Assembly: GCA_003136895.1 (NCBI GenBank)
Contig: PLDY01000165.1
Span: 1 to 55,942 of the forward strand
Length of the DNA: 55,942 bases
Reading direction: 5' to 3'
DNA from: Candidatus Erabacter solicola
Lineage (GTDB): Bacteria; Vulcanimicrobiota; Vulcanimicrobiia; Vulcanimicrobiales; Vulcanimicrobiaceae
Both the position numbers and the translations under genes were made by a program. Below are positions 26,904 through 35,764 of the stretch, one piece after another (within the stretch, counting starts at the first letter, position 1; the number at the start of each line of letters is the position of its first letter). The notes under the pieces are model-generated. The model made no database searches and was not told the origin of the DNA. It saw only the letters and a list, made by a program, of their open reading frames with translations.

Positions 26904-28429
26904 GCCGACGGAACCAAATCGGCGAGCGTCGCGAACGAATGCTCCGAGTGCAACGCGCTACCGGGGTAATCGAGCCGCACGTGACTGCCGCGCGTCTCGC
27001 GCCGGCGCAGCGCGGACTGCGCGATCAGCGCAGCCGTCGTGGCCGCGTCGCGCACCTCATCGCTCGGTGTCGTTTCGGCGAGCGCGCGGAACGCGGCGAG
27101 CGCATGGCCGAGCCCGGCCTCGTCGCGCTCGACGCCAACGTTGGCATACATCTCGCGCCTCACTGCACGCCACTCGTCGTCGCGTCCGGCGACGTATGGC
27201 CGCGTCGCAATCGCCTTGTCGTCGGTTCCGGCGATGCCGCGCTCGGCGCGCGCATGCGTTTTCACATCGCGCGCGATCCGCTCGGGATAGACCACGGATT
27301 CGAGCAGCGAGTTGCTGGCGAGCCGGTTCGCACCGTGCACGCCGGTCGCAGCGACTTCGCCGCACGCATAGAGTCCGGGAACGCTCGTGCGTCCCTCGAG
27401 ATCGATCGCGACGCCGCCCATGTGATAGTGCGCGGCTGCAACGACCGGGATCGGTTCGAGGCGCGGATCGATCCCGTGTGCCATGCAGGCCGCAAAGACG
27501 GTCGGGAAACGCTTCGGCAGGCTCTCGCCGAGCGCGCGTGCGTCGAGAAAGACGCGCTCGCCCGCAACACGCACGGCGAAGGCTCGACGCGCGACGACGT
27601 CGCGCGAAGCCAGTTCGAGCGCCGGATCGATGCCCTCCATAATCCGCCGGCCGGCGGCGTCGACCAATTTCGCGCCTTCGCCGCGAAGCGCTTCGGTCAC
27701 GAGCGGCAACGGATCGGACGGCACGTCGAGCGCCGTCGGATGAAATTGCACGAACTCGAGATCCTCGAGACGCGCGCCGGCGCGCGCTGCGATCGCGATC
27801 CCCGCTCCGACCGACGCCCGCGGATTGGTCGTGTGCGAGTAAAGCCCACCGATTCCACCGGTCGCCAGGATCACCGCATCGGTCGTAAGGCGTTCGAGCG
27901 CGCCCTCAGCGTTTCGCACGACGACGGCACATACTCGGCCGTCGCTCGTGACGATATCCAAAGCGCGCGCACCCTCGAACGGTACGATCGTCGGCGCGTG
28001 ACGCACCCCCTCGGCCATCGCGCGCACCAACTCGGCGCCGGTCGCATCGCCGCCGGCCCGCAAGATGCGCCGCCGCGAGTGCGCGGCCTCGCGCCCGAGC
28101 GAATATTCCGAGGCCGCATCGCGATCGAACTGCACGCCGAGTGATGCGATCCGCTCGATCGCCTCGGGCGCGTCGGCGGCGAGACGCGCGGCGACGTGCC
28201 GCTCGACCAACCCAGCGCCGGCACGCACCGTGTCGGCCGCATGCAACGATGGCGAGTCGTCGTCGCCGACCGCAGCCGCGATTCCACCTTGCGCCCACGC
28301 CGACGATGTCAATTCGCCGAGCGCACGATACGAGACCAGCGCGACCGAGAGCGGCCGCAATTCGAGCGCGGTCAACATTCCGGCAAGGCCGCCGCCCACG
28401 ACGACCGCGCCGAATCGTTCGTTTTTCAC
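26900..28429 (-). CDS. nadB: L-aspartate oxidase
   Basis: NadB oxidises aspartate to iminoaspartate, the substrate of NadA. From the GTG at 28429 (overlapping the nadA stop as GTGA) it has 509 residues; a longer open frame upstream is a nadA shadow. VVVGGGLAGMLTALEL is the FAD-binding start, SSAWAQGGIAAAVGDDDS and ATGGIGGLYSHTTNP are family motifs, and HYHMGGVAIDLEGRTSVPGLYACGE is split between the substrate and FAD sites; the helical C-terminal domain follows. Confidence 0.97.
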   Translation of the reverse strand: MKNERFGAVVVGGGLAGMLTALELRPLSVALVSYRALGELTSSAWAQGGIAAAVGDDDSPSLHAADTVRAGAGLVERHVAARLAADAPEAIERIASLGVQFDRDAASEYSLGREAAHSRRRILRAGGDATGAELVRAMAEGVRHAPTIVPFEGARALDIVTSDGRVCAVVVRNAEGALERLTTDAVILATGGIGGLYSHTTNPRASVGAGIAIAARAGARLEDLEFVQFHPTALDVPSDPLPLVTEALRGEGAKLVDAAGRRIMEGIDPALELASRDVVARRAFAVRVAGERVFLDARALGESLPKRFPTVFAACMAHGIDPRLEPIPVVAAAHYHMGGVAIDLEGRTSVPGLYACGEVAATGVHGANRLASNSLLESVVYPERIARDVKTHARAERGIAGTDDKAIATRPYVAGRDDEWRAVRREMYANVGVERDEAGLGHALAAFRALAETTPSDEVRDAATTAALIAQSALRRRETRGSHVRLDYPGSALHSEHSFATLADLVPSA

Positions 28430-29451
28430 CGCGCGTCGCGGCCGATCGCGGTCATCCGCTCGACGGAGCGGCGCGCACGTTCCGCGATCGCCGAATCGAT
28501 CTCGATCTGCGGCGACATCGTCTCCAGCGCGCGCAATATTTTGGGCAGCGTGATGCGCTGCATATGCGGGCAGAGCATACACGGTTGCGTGAACTCGATC
28601 TCGGGGAACGCCTCCGCCACATTCCCCGCCATCGAACATTCCGTGATCATCGCAACCCGCGCCGGCCGCCGTTCCTTGATGTAGCCGAGCATCGCCGTCG
28701 TCGAACCGACGAAATCCGATGCGGCCAGTACGTCGGGCGGGCACTCCGGGTGTGCCAGCACGACGATGTCGCCGTGCATCTCGCGCAGCTCGGCGATCTG
28801 GGCGCCCGTGAAGCGTTCGTGCACTTCGCAGTGCCCGCGCCAGGTAACGATCTCGACCGCCGTCTTCGACGCGACGTATGCGCCCAAGTATTCGTCGGGG
28901 ATGAAGATCACTCTCGGCACGCCGAGCGATTCGACGACCGCGACCGCGTTGGCCGATGTGCAGCAGATATCGGACTCGGCTTTTACCGCCGCCGATGTAT
29001 TGACGTAGGTGACGACGGGCACGCCGGGATGCGCGGCGCGCAACGCGCGCACGTCCTCGGCCGTGATCGATTCGGCCAGCGAACAGCCCGCGGCAAGATC
29101 CGGCAACAGAACGATCTTCTGCGGGCTCAGCAACTTAGCGGTCTCGGCCATGAAATGCACGCCGCACATGACGATTACGTCGGCCTGCGTCGCCGCCGCA
29201 GCCTGGGCGAGCGCGAGCGAATCGCCGATGATATCGGCCACGCAACGGTAGATTGCGGCCGACTGGTAGTGGTGCGCGAGCACGACCGCATTGCGCTCGT
29301 CTTTGAGGACCTCGATGCGCGCGACGTACGGTGCGAACAACTCCCACTCGACCGGAGTGACCGTGCGCGAGACGCGCTCGTACAGATGCTCGGTGGCTCG
29401 GGCCACGTCGCTCGTGTAGGGCAGGGTCAGGCGTTCAGGCTCGGCGATCAT
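28426..29451 (-). CDS. nadA: Quinolinate synthase A
   Basis: NadA condenses iminoaspartate with dihydroxyacetone phosphate to quinolinate with a 4Fe-4S cluster. 341 residues. Marks are VLAHHYQSAAIY, VMCGVHFMAETAKLL, the YVNTSAAVKAESDICCTSANA region, HPECPPDVLAASDFVGSTT and, near the end, PCMLCPHMQ; cysteines in these segments supply the cluster. It is the first NAD gene and probably has its own promoter at 29500-29505 in front of it. Confidence 0.97.
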   Translation of the reverse strand: MIAEPERLTLPYTSDVARATEHLYERVSRTVTPVEWELFAPYVARIEVLKDERNAVVLAHHYQSAAIYRCVADIIGDSLALAQAAAATQADVIVMCGVHFMAETAKLLSPQKIVLLPDLAAGCSLAESITAEDVRALRAAHPGVPVVTYVNTSAAVKAESDICCTSANAVAVVESLGVPRVIFIPDEYLGAYVASKTAVEIVTWRGHCEVHERFTGAQIAELREMHGDIVVLAHPECPPDVLAASDFVGSTTAMLGYIKERRPARVAMITECSMAGNVAEAFPEIEFTQPCMLCPHMQRITLPKILRALETMSPQIEIDSAIAERARRSVERMTAIGRDAR

Positions 29452-29499
29452 CTCTCAATATCCCTGACGGCGCATACTGTCCCGAAGGTTTCCCGTTTC

Positions 29500-29505
29500 A
29501 TTATA
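29500..29505 (-). promoter_or_regulatory. Likely -10 box of the nadA promoter
   Basis: A perfect TATAAT on the minus strand lies about 50 nt upstream of the nadA start and overlaps the meaB stop codon (TTATAAT). No good -35 box lies 16-18 bp upstream, so the promoter may depend on an activator. The interval 29452-29499 contains no gene. Confidence 0.4.
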
Positions 29506-30499
29506 AGCCCTTGACGCTCGCCCGGATCGGCAACGCACGCGTAGCGGGCCCGCCGTGCAGGGCGGGCAGGGCTCCGTCCAGCGGCGCAAGCAGCCGTTCG
29601 GCGGCGCTGTATGGGTCGGAAGCCCCGCCCCCATCGGCACTGAGCGATGCCAGCAAGCGCGGTTCGATGCGCCGTTCCATTTCGCCCGTCACCAGCGCTC
29701 GCACGCGATGGGCGAATGCGGTTCGCCGCCGCGTTTCGAGATCGCCGCTTTGGCGCAGATACGCGTCGTGTTTGAGAATAGCGGTCCACAATTCGTCGAC
29801 CCCGATCCCTTCGCGCGCCTGCGTCGCGACGAGTTCCGGAACCCAGCCGCTGAAATCGAGCATCTCCATCATGCCGCGAATCTCGCGTCTCAATTGTAAG
29901 GCCATCGGATGGTCGGCCTTGTTGACCACGAAAATGTCGGCGACCTCAAGGATGCCCGCTTTAAGCAACTGCACGGAATCGCCGCTGCCGGGTTGCAGCG
30001 CAACCAGCGTCGTATCGGCGAGTTCGGCGATCTCGATTTCGGATTGTCCGACGCCGACCGTTTCGATCAGAATCACATCCTTGCCGAATGCGTCCATGAA
30101 CGTCGCGGCGTCGCCGGTCGCGCCGGCCAGACCACCGAGATGACCGCGGCTCGCCATCGAACGGATGAACACGTCGGGATCGGTGAAGTGCTCGTTAAGC
30201 CGGATGCGGTCACCGAGAATCGCGCCGTGCGAGAATGGCGAACTCGGATCGACCGAGATGACGCCGACCGTCTTGCCCGAGGCGCGCGCAATCTTCACGA
30301 GTGCCGAGGCAAGCGTCGATTTTCCGACGCCGGGCGGCCCGGTCAATCCGATCGTCAGCGCCTTCCCGCTGCGCGCGTACAGCGCCCGCACGAGTTCGGC
30401 GCCGTGTCCGGATTCGGCGCGCGTGATCGCCCGGGCCAGCCCTCGCGGGCTGCCGGCTTCGAAGAGGGCCAAGATCTGGGCGTCGCGATCCTCGGGCAT
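29501..30499 (-). CDS. meaB: MeaB/ArgK-family GTPase chaperone of B12-dependent mutases
   Basis: A 332-residue G3E-type GTPase that guards loading and reactivation of adenosylcobalamin mutases. Walker A is GPPGVGKST (about residues 56-64), followed by VISVDPSSPFSHGAILGDRIRL, ETVGVGQSEIEI (switch/Walker B) and NKADH for guanine recognition. It fits with the split mutase encoded in the same cluster, with the NAD genes between them. It begins 15 nt after a small membrane protein gene. Confidence 0.95.
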   Translation of the reverse strand: MPEDRDAQILALFEAGSPRGLARAITRAESGHGAELVRALYARSGKALTIGLTGPPGVGKSTLASALVKIARASGKTVGVISVDPSSPFSHGAILGDRIRLNEHFTDPDVFIRSMASRGHLGGLAGATGDAATFMDAFGKDVILIETVGVGQSEIEIAELADTTLVALQPGSGDSVQLLKAGILEVADIFVVNKADHPMALQLRREIRGMMEMLDFSGWVPELVATQAREGIGVDELWTAILKHDAYLRQSGDLETRRRTAFAHRVRALVTGEMERRIEPRLLASLSADGGGASDPYSAAERLLAPLDGALPALHGGPATRALPIRASVKGL

Positions 30500-30514
30500 T
30501 ACTCTCGCCTTCGC

Positions 30515-30901
30515 CTAACGTCTCGACTCTTCTTGGACTCGTCCCAGATCGCGCAGTGCGACGATCGCGCCGGCCGTACCGAGGGCGGTTATCACCAGCG
30601 CGACGAGCCCGAGCGTGCCTATGAAGGTCAACCAGCGCCAGCCCGCAGCCTGTGGTAAGCCGGCCAGCAACGCTCCGAAGACGAACGCGCACAGCCCGGC
30701 TCCGGCGCCGACGAAAGCCAGCCGGGTGATCTCCGAAACAACCGCGAGCACCGCGCGTTGCGGTGCTTCCTTCAAGATGTAGTCAACGTAACGCCGCCGA
30801 TAGCTGAAATACTTGTCAAATAATTGTCGCACGTACGCCGTCCACGAGCGCCGGAGTTCGACGCTCGCATCGATGGCGCCGCTTCGAGCGGGACGCGCCA
30901 T
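30515..30901 (-). CDS. Small membrane protein, two transmembrane helices
   Basis: About 128 residues from the ATG at 30901. A basic, tyrosine-rich N-terminal half (VRQLFDKYFSYRRRYVDYILKEAPQR split over two helices) is followed by two hydrophobic helices (about residues 62-85 and 94-117) and a charged tail. I do not recognise a family. Only 23 nt separate its start from that of the tricorn gene, leaving no room for ordinary promoters. It is cotranscribed with meaB. Confidence 0.6.
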   Translation of the reverse strand: MARPARSGAIDASVELRRSWTAYVRQLFDKYFSYRRRYVDYILKEAPQRAVLAVVSEITRLAFVGAGAGLCAFVFGALLAGLPQAAGWRWLTFIGTLGLVALVITALGTAGAIVALRDLGRVQEESRR

Positions 30902-30924
30902 CGCGCTCGCCAATGACCTCGACC

Positions 30925-33900
30925 ATGAAGAATAGGGGTTACTACCGATTCGCAACGGTCGCCGGCGAGACGCTCGTCTTCGTCTGCGAGGACGATCTTT
31001 GGTCGGTCGCGCGCAGTGGCGGCACCGCGCAACGCCTTACGGCGAGCGCGGGCGAAGTGTCGACCCCGCGGCTCTCACCCGACGGATCGGTCGTGACCTT
31101 TGTGGCGCGCGAAGAGGGCCACCCCGAAGTCTACGTGATGCCGGCGACCGGCGGCAGCGCTCGGCGCTTGACGTTCCTGGGAAGCGAAGCGTGCGCGATC
31201 AGCGGCTGGTCGCCCGACGGTAACCAGATTCTGTTCGTCTCCGATAGCGGTTCGCCGTTCGTCAAGGAGACGCACGGGTTCAGCATCGCGCGTGAAGGCG
31301 GCGTTCCGCAGCCACTCGGCCTCGGTCACATGAAGTCGCTCTCGATGCACCCCGACGGCCGCATCGCGATCGGCCGGAACAACGACGATCCGGCGCGCTG
31401 GAAGCGGTATCGCGGCGGCACCGCCGGCGATCTTTGGGTCGATGCGACGGGCTCGGGTGAGTTCGTGCGTCTCATCACGCTCAAAGGAAACTTGTGCTGG
31501 CCGATGTGGATCGGCGAGCGCGTCTTCTTTCTCTCGGATCACGAAGGCATCGCCAACATCTATTCAGTGTTGCCCTACGGAAGCGACGTGCGCCGTCACA
31601 CCAACGAGACCGAATACTTCGCGCGCTTCCCTTCGACCGACGGAAAGACGATCGTCTACACCGCAGGCGCCAACGTCTACGAACTCGATCCCGAAGGCGA
31701 CGTCGTGAAGCGCGTTGAGATCGAAACGCCGTCATTCGCACCCCAGACGGTGCGCCGTTTCGTCGACATCGCCGACGATCTCGAGCACTTCGCGCCAAGC
31801 CCCGACGGAACGGCGCTGACCCTCGTCTCGCGCGGACGTCCTTTCACGATGTCGCTTTGGGAAGAGGCGGTCGTCGAACACGGCGCCGGCAGCCGCGTGC
31901 GCTATCGCTCGAGCGAGTGGCTGCACGACGGCGCGCGGTTCGTCTGCGTCAGCGACGAAGGCGGCAGCGAACGGCTCGAGGTGCGCGACAGTCGCGGCGA
32001 AAGTTGGCCGGTGGTTGCGACGAGCGAAGACATCGGGCGCGTCACCGAACTCGCCGCTTCGCCGGCCGCCGACATCGTTGCGGTCGCGAACCATCGCAAC
32101 GAACTGCTCCTGATCGACTTGGGCGAACGCAAAGTGCGCACGATCGACAAGAGCCCGGCGGCACGCATCCACGATCTGTCGTTCTCGCCCGACGGCCGCT
32201 GGCTCGCCTATTGCGCCTCGGTCCCGGCCGACGCGGGCGCGACCGCGAACTCCGACACGGCGATCGTGCGCATCGCGAAAGTAAAGTCCGGCGCCGTGCA
32301 CGACGTTACCCCGCTGCTGCGTGCCGATCGCTCACCCGTCTGGGATCCCGAAGGCAACTATCTTTTCTTCATCTCGACGCGCGATTTCAATCCGGTCTAC
32401 GACGCATTGCAGTTCGACCTCAGCTTTCCGCAGGCGTCACGCCCCTTCGTCGTAACGCTGCGCGCAGACGTCCCTTCGCCCTTCGTGCCGAAGCCTACGC
32501 CGATCCACAAAGACAAACACGACGATGACGATGACCGCAAACACGACGAGAAGCCAGTTCGCGTCGAGATCGACTTCGACGGTATCTCCGGTCGCGTGCT
32601 GGGCTTTCCGGTCGAGGAAGGCAACTACGAACAGATCGTCGCCGCCAAAGGGCGCGTGCTGTTCACGCTCTTTCCGGTCAAAGGCATCAAGCCGGCCGGC
32701 AACAGCTGGGCCGACGACGACGGAGTCGGTACGCTGCTTGCCTACGACTTCGAGCAGCAGCGTTGCGCGACGCTGCAGAACGATGTCGGCGATATTCGCC
32801 TAAGCATCGACCGGCGCACGCTCGTCTACACATCGCGCGATCGCATGCGCGCGATCGACGTGCTCGGCGACCTTCCCGAGAGCGGCGATGACGAACAGCG
32901 CCAGCAGGGCGACGGGCCGGGACGCCGTTCGGGTTGGCTCGACCTGCACCGCGCCAGCGTGCAGGTCGAACCGCGTGACGAGTGGGCGCAGATGTACCAT
33001 GAAGCGTGGCGCATGCAGATCGAACACTTCTGGGATGCGTCGATGACCGGCGTCGACTGGGTCCTCGTGCGCGAGCGTTACGCCAAGCTGTTACCGCTCG
33101 TACGCACGCGCGCCGAGTTCTCCGACTTGATCTGGGAGATGTTCGGCGAACTGGGCACATCGCACGCGTACGAGATCGGCGGCGATCACCGTCATCCGCC
33201 TCAGTATCAGCGCGGCTTCCTCGGCGCCGACCTGGCCTGGGACGACGACGCTAACGGCTACCGCATTCTCAAGATCTACCGCGGCGACTCGTGGAATCGC
33301 GAGATCGACTCACCGCTCGCCGAACCTGGCCTCGACGTGCGCGAAGGCGATGCCATCGTCGCCGTCGGCGGCCGCACCACGACGCCGCATCAGTCGCTCG
33401 ATGAACTGCTCGTAAACGCCGCCGAGCGCGAGATCCAATTGACGATCTTACGCAAGAAAGAGCGGCGCCGCGTGATCGTGCACGCCTTGCGCGACGAACG
33501 CATGTTGCGCTATCGCGCCTGGGTCGAGGCCAACCGCGCGTACGTGCACGAGCAAACGCAAGGACGCGTGGGCTATCTGCACATCCCCGATATGGGGCCG
33601 TGGGGCTTCTCGGAATTCCATCGCGGTTTCTTGTCGGAGTTCAATCGCGACGCGTTGATCGTCGACGTGCGCTACAACCGCGGCGGGCACGTCTCGCCGC
33701 TGCTGCTCGAAAAGCTCGCGCGTAAACGCGTTGGCTACGATGTCACGCGCTGGGGGCCGCCGGTACCGTATCCGCCGGAGTCGGTGGGCGGCCCGATCGT
33801 CGCACTGACCAATCAGTTCGCAGGCTCCGATGGCGACATCTTCAGCCACTGCTTTAAGTTGTACAAACTCGGTCCGCTCGTCGGAAAGCGAACCTGGGGT

Positions 33901-34197
33901 GGCGTGGTCGGCATCAACCCGTACCATCGTCTGGTCGACGGCACGATTACGACGCAACCGGAGTTTTCGTTCTGGTTCGTCGATGTCGGGTGGCGCGTGG
34001 AGAACTACGGCACCGATCCCGACTACGACATCGATATCGCACCGCATGACGTGAAGGCCGGCGCCGATCCGCAGATGGCGAAAGCGCTCGAACTCGTCGC
34101 ACAACTCACCGCCGCCTCGCCCAACGGTAAGCCGCGCTTCGATCGGCGCCCGCACCTGGGGATTCCAAGTGAACTGCTGACGCCGACGCCGAATTGA
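30925..34197 (+). CDS. Tricorn-type protease
   Basis: About 1090 residues in the order of archaeal tricorn: two beta-propellers of WD40/PD40-like blades (about residues 10-330 and 330-650; LSPDGSVVTFV, FSPDGRWLAYC), a charged His/Asp/Lys linker near 540, a helical core with GELGTSHAYEIGGD (Ser-His of the active site), a PDZ domain (about 770-870) and an S41-type half with NQFAGSDGDIFS, the nucleophile serine. It degrades oligopeptides in the cytoplasm. No signal peptide. The next gene overlaps its TGA. The start could be 12 nt earlier. Confidence 0.92.
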   Translation: MKNRGYYRFATVAGETLVFVCEDDLWSVARSGGTAQRLTASAGEVSTPRLSPDGSVVTFVAREEGHPEVYVMPATGGSARRLTFLGSEACAISGWSPDGNQILFVSDSGSPFVKETHGFSIAREGGVPQPLGLGHMKSLSMHPDGRIAIGRNNDDPARWKRYRGGTAGDLWVDATGSGEFVRLITLKGNLCWPMWIGERVFFLSDHEGIANIYSVLPYGSDVRRHTNETEYFARFPSTDGKTIVYTAGANVYELDPEGDVVKRVEIETPSFAPQTVRRFVDIADDLEHFAPSPDGTALTLVSRGRPFTMSLWEEAVVEHGAGSRVRYRSSEWLHDGARFVCVSDEGGSERLEVRDSRGESWPVVATSEDIGRVTELAASPAADIVAVANHRNELLLIDLGERKVRTIDKSPAARIHDLSFSPDGRWLAYCASVPADAGATANSDTAIVRIAKVKSGAVHDVTPLLRADRSPVWDPEGNYLFFISTRDFNPVYDALQFDLSFPQASRPFVVTLRADVPSPFVPKPTPIHKDKHDDDDDRKHDEKPVRVEIDFDGISGRVLGFPVEEGNYEQIVAAKGRVLFTLFPVKGIKPAGNSWADDDGVGTLLAYDFEQQRCATLQNDVGDIRLSIDRRTLVYTSRDRMRAIDVLGDLPESGDDEQRQQGDGPGRRSGWLDLHRASVQVEPRDEWAQMYHEAWRMQIEHFWDASMTGVDWVLVRERYAKLLPLVRTRAEFSDLIWEMFGELGTSHAYEIGGDHRHPPQYQRGFLGADLAWDDDANGYRILKIYRGDSWNREIDSPLAEPGLDVREGDAIVAVGGRTTTPHQSLDELLVNAAEREIQLTILRKKERRRVIVHALRDERMLRYRAWVEANRAYVHEQTQGRVGYLHIPDMGPWGFSEFHRGFLSEFNRDALIVDVRYNRGGHVSPLLLEKLARKRVGYDVTRWGPPVPYPPESVGGPIVALTNQFAGSDGDIFSHCFKLYKLGPLVGKRTWGGVVGINPYHRLVDGTITTQPEFSFWFVDVGWRVENYGTDPDYDIDIAPHDVKAGADPQMAKALELVAQLTAASPNGKPRFDRRPHLGIPSELLTPTPN

Positions 34198-35750
34198 ACG
34201 TGCGACTCCGGCGCGTTGCGGCAGCGCTTCTCGCCGCAACGATCATCGCGCTCGGGTACGCGCCGGCGCGCGCCGAGGACCTGACGGTCGACGAGTTGCT
34301 CGCGAAGGCGCGAGCCGGGTTGCCAAAGACGACGCCCGCGAGCGAAGTCGAGGATTGGACGGCCCATTCGGAAGGCCTCGACGGAAGCTGGCACGTCGTT
34401 CGACGTCGCGCCGATGTGAAGGTGACGCTCGTGCTCGGCCCGTTCGTCGCGGCTTCCGGCGTCGTAGCCGGTCAGCGTTGGCATCAGACCGATAACGGCA
34501 CGACGGTTCTCGACAAACCCCAACCGTCGCAGATCGAAAAACTCGTCGACCGGACGCTCGACCGCGTTAGCCAACCAATCGATGCCTATCGGGTCACCAC
34601 GAACTACGCGAGCGGTCATATCACGCGCACCTACTACGATCCCAAGACGTATCTGGTCGAACGGATCGAGCGCGTCGCGGCCGGCCGGACGACGTTCACG
34701 GACTACGACGATTTTCGCACCGACGCGAGCGGCCGCACGCGCGCTTGGCACTATAGCGGAGGTTCGGATCGCACCGAGGATGCCTACGATTACCGGCTGC
34801 GCGGCGATGCCGTCGACGAGCCCATCGATGACGCCGATATCGCGCTGCCGCCCGATCGGCGCATGCTGATCGAATTTCCGGCCGGCCGGCAGATCGTTCG
34901 GCTTCCCGCGCGTATCGAGCGCAATCGCATCTACATTCGGGTGAAGATCGGCGAGCGTGGACTCGACCTGTTGCTCGATAGCGGCGCATACGGTTTGGGC
35001 CTGAACGAACGCATCATCAAGGAACTCGGCCTCAAGGTGCAAGGCCGCAACTCTTCAGCCGGCGGAGCCTACAGTTCGGGCCGCGTCGTCGTTCCGCAGA
35101 TCAACGTCGGCCCGCTCGCAATGCACGACGTCGTGATGGCGACGGTGCCGTTCGACAACACCGAAAGCGCGGATACAAAAGTTGTCGGCGTACTCGGCTT
35201 CGACTTCATCGCGCACGCCGTCCTCCACATCGATTACGAGCACGGTACGGTCGACGCCATTCTGCCCTCGTCGTTTCGGCTACCTGCGGGCGCCTTCGAG
35301 TTACCGGCCACGCTCAACACCCAACAGCCGCATGTCGAACTTTCGCTCGGTGCCAGCACGAGTTCGGATTTCTTGATCGATACCGGCTCGCCCGGTTCGC
35401 TCTTGCTCTTCCGGCGCTTCCTCACAATGCACGACGCCGATCCGGCGCTCGTCTCCGCATTCCGGCCGGAGGATGCGGCCGTCGCCACGATACAGACGCT
35501 GGAAGGTCCAACGCCGGTGCGTCGCGTCGCGCTGCGCGATGTGCGCTTAGGGCCGTACCGCTTCGATCTGAGCAACGGACTCGTCGCGCTCGATCGTAAC
35601 GCCTTCGGTAGCGATACCGAGGACGGGATCGTCGGAGCGAACATTCTGCGCATGTTCGATGTCTACTTAGACTACCAGGGCGGCCGCGTTATCCTCGAAC
35701 CGAACTCGAGCTTCCCGCTCTCGCGAAACGACCGCATCTCTTCGTCGTAG
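34194..35750 (+). CDS. Secreted two-lobed aspartic protease-like protein
   Basis: A 518-residue protein with a signal peptide (RLRRVAAALLAATIIALGYAPARAED). After a beta-rich N-terminal region of about 230 residues there are two retropepsin-like halves: LLLDSGAYGLGLNE and FLIDTGSPGSLLLF, each with the catalytic D(S/T)G and a hydrophobic flap region. Each half is followed by the GVLGFDF or GIVGANIL motif expected at the end of the fold. It may therefore work as a monomer. A TTG at 34194 overlaps the tricorn stop; a GTG six bases on is equally possible. Confidence 0.85.
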   Translation: MNVRLRRVAAALLAATIIALGYAPARAEDLTVDELLAKARAGLPKTTPASEVEDWTAHSEGLDGSWHVVRRRADVKVTLVLGPFVAASGVVAGQRWHQTDNGTTVLDKPQPSQIEKLVDRTLDRVSQPIDAYRVTTNYASGHITRTYYDPKTYLVERIERVAAGRTTFTDYDDFRTDASGRTRAWHYSGGSDRTEDAYDYRLRGDAVDEPIDDADIALPPDRRMLIEFPAGRQIVRLPARIERNRIYIRVKIGERGLDLLLDSGAYGLGLNERIIKELGLKVQGRNSSAGGAYSSGRVVVPQINVGPLAMHDVVMATVPFDNTESADTKVVGVLGFDFIAHAVLHIDYEHGTVDAILPSSFRLPAGAFELPATLNTQQPHVELSLGASTSSDFLIDTGSPGSLLLFRRFLTMHDADPALVSAFRPEDAAVATIQTLEGPTPVRRVALRDVRLGPYRFDLSNGLVALDRNAFGSDTEDGIVGANILRMFDVYLDYQGGRVILEPNSSFPLSRNDRISSS

Positions 35751-35764
35751 AAGATCGGACGCCG

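Noticed and set aside
26939-28144. A 401-codon plus-strand frame over nadB
   Set aside because: It is complementary to the well-supported nadB gene and has no domain, signal or start region that makes sense.
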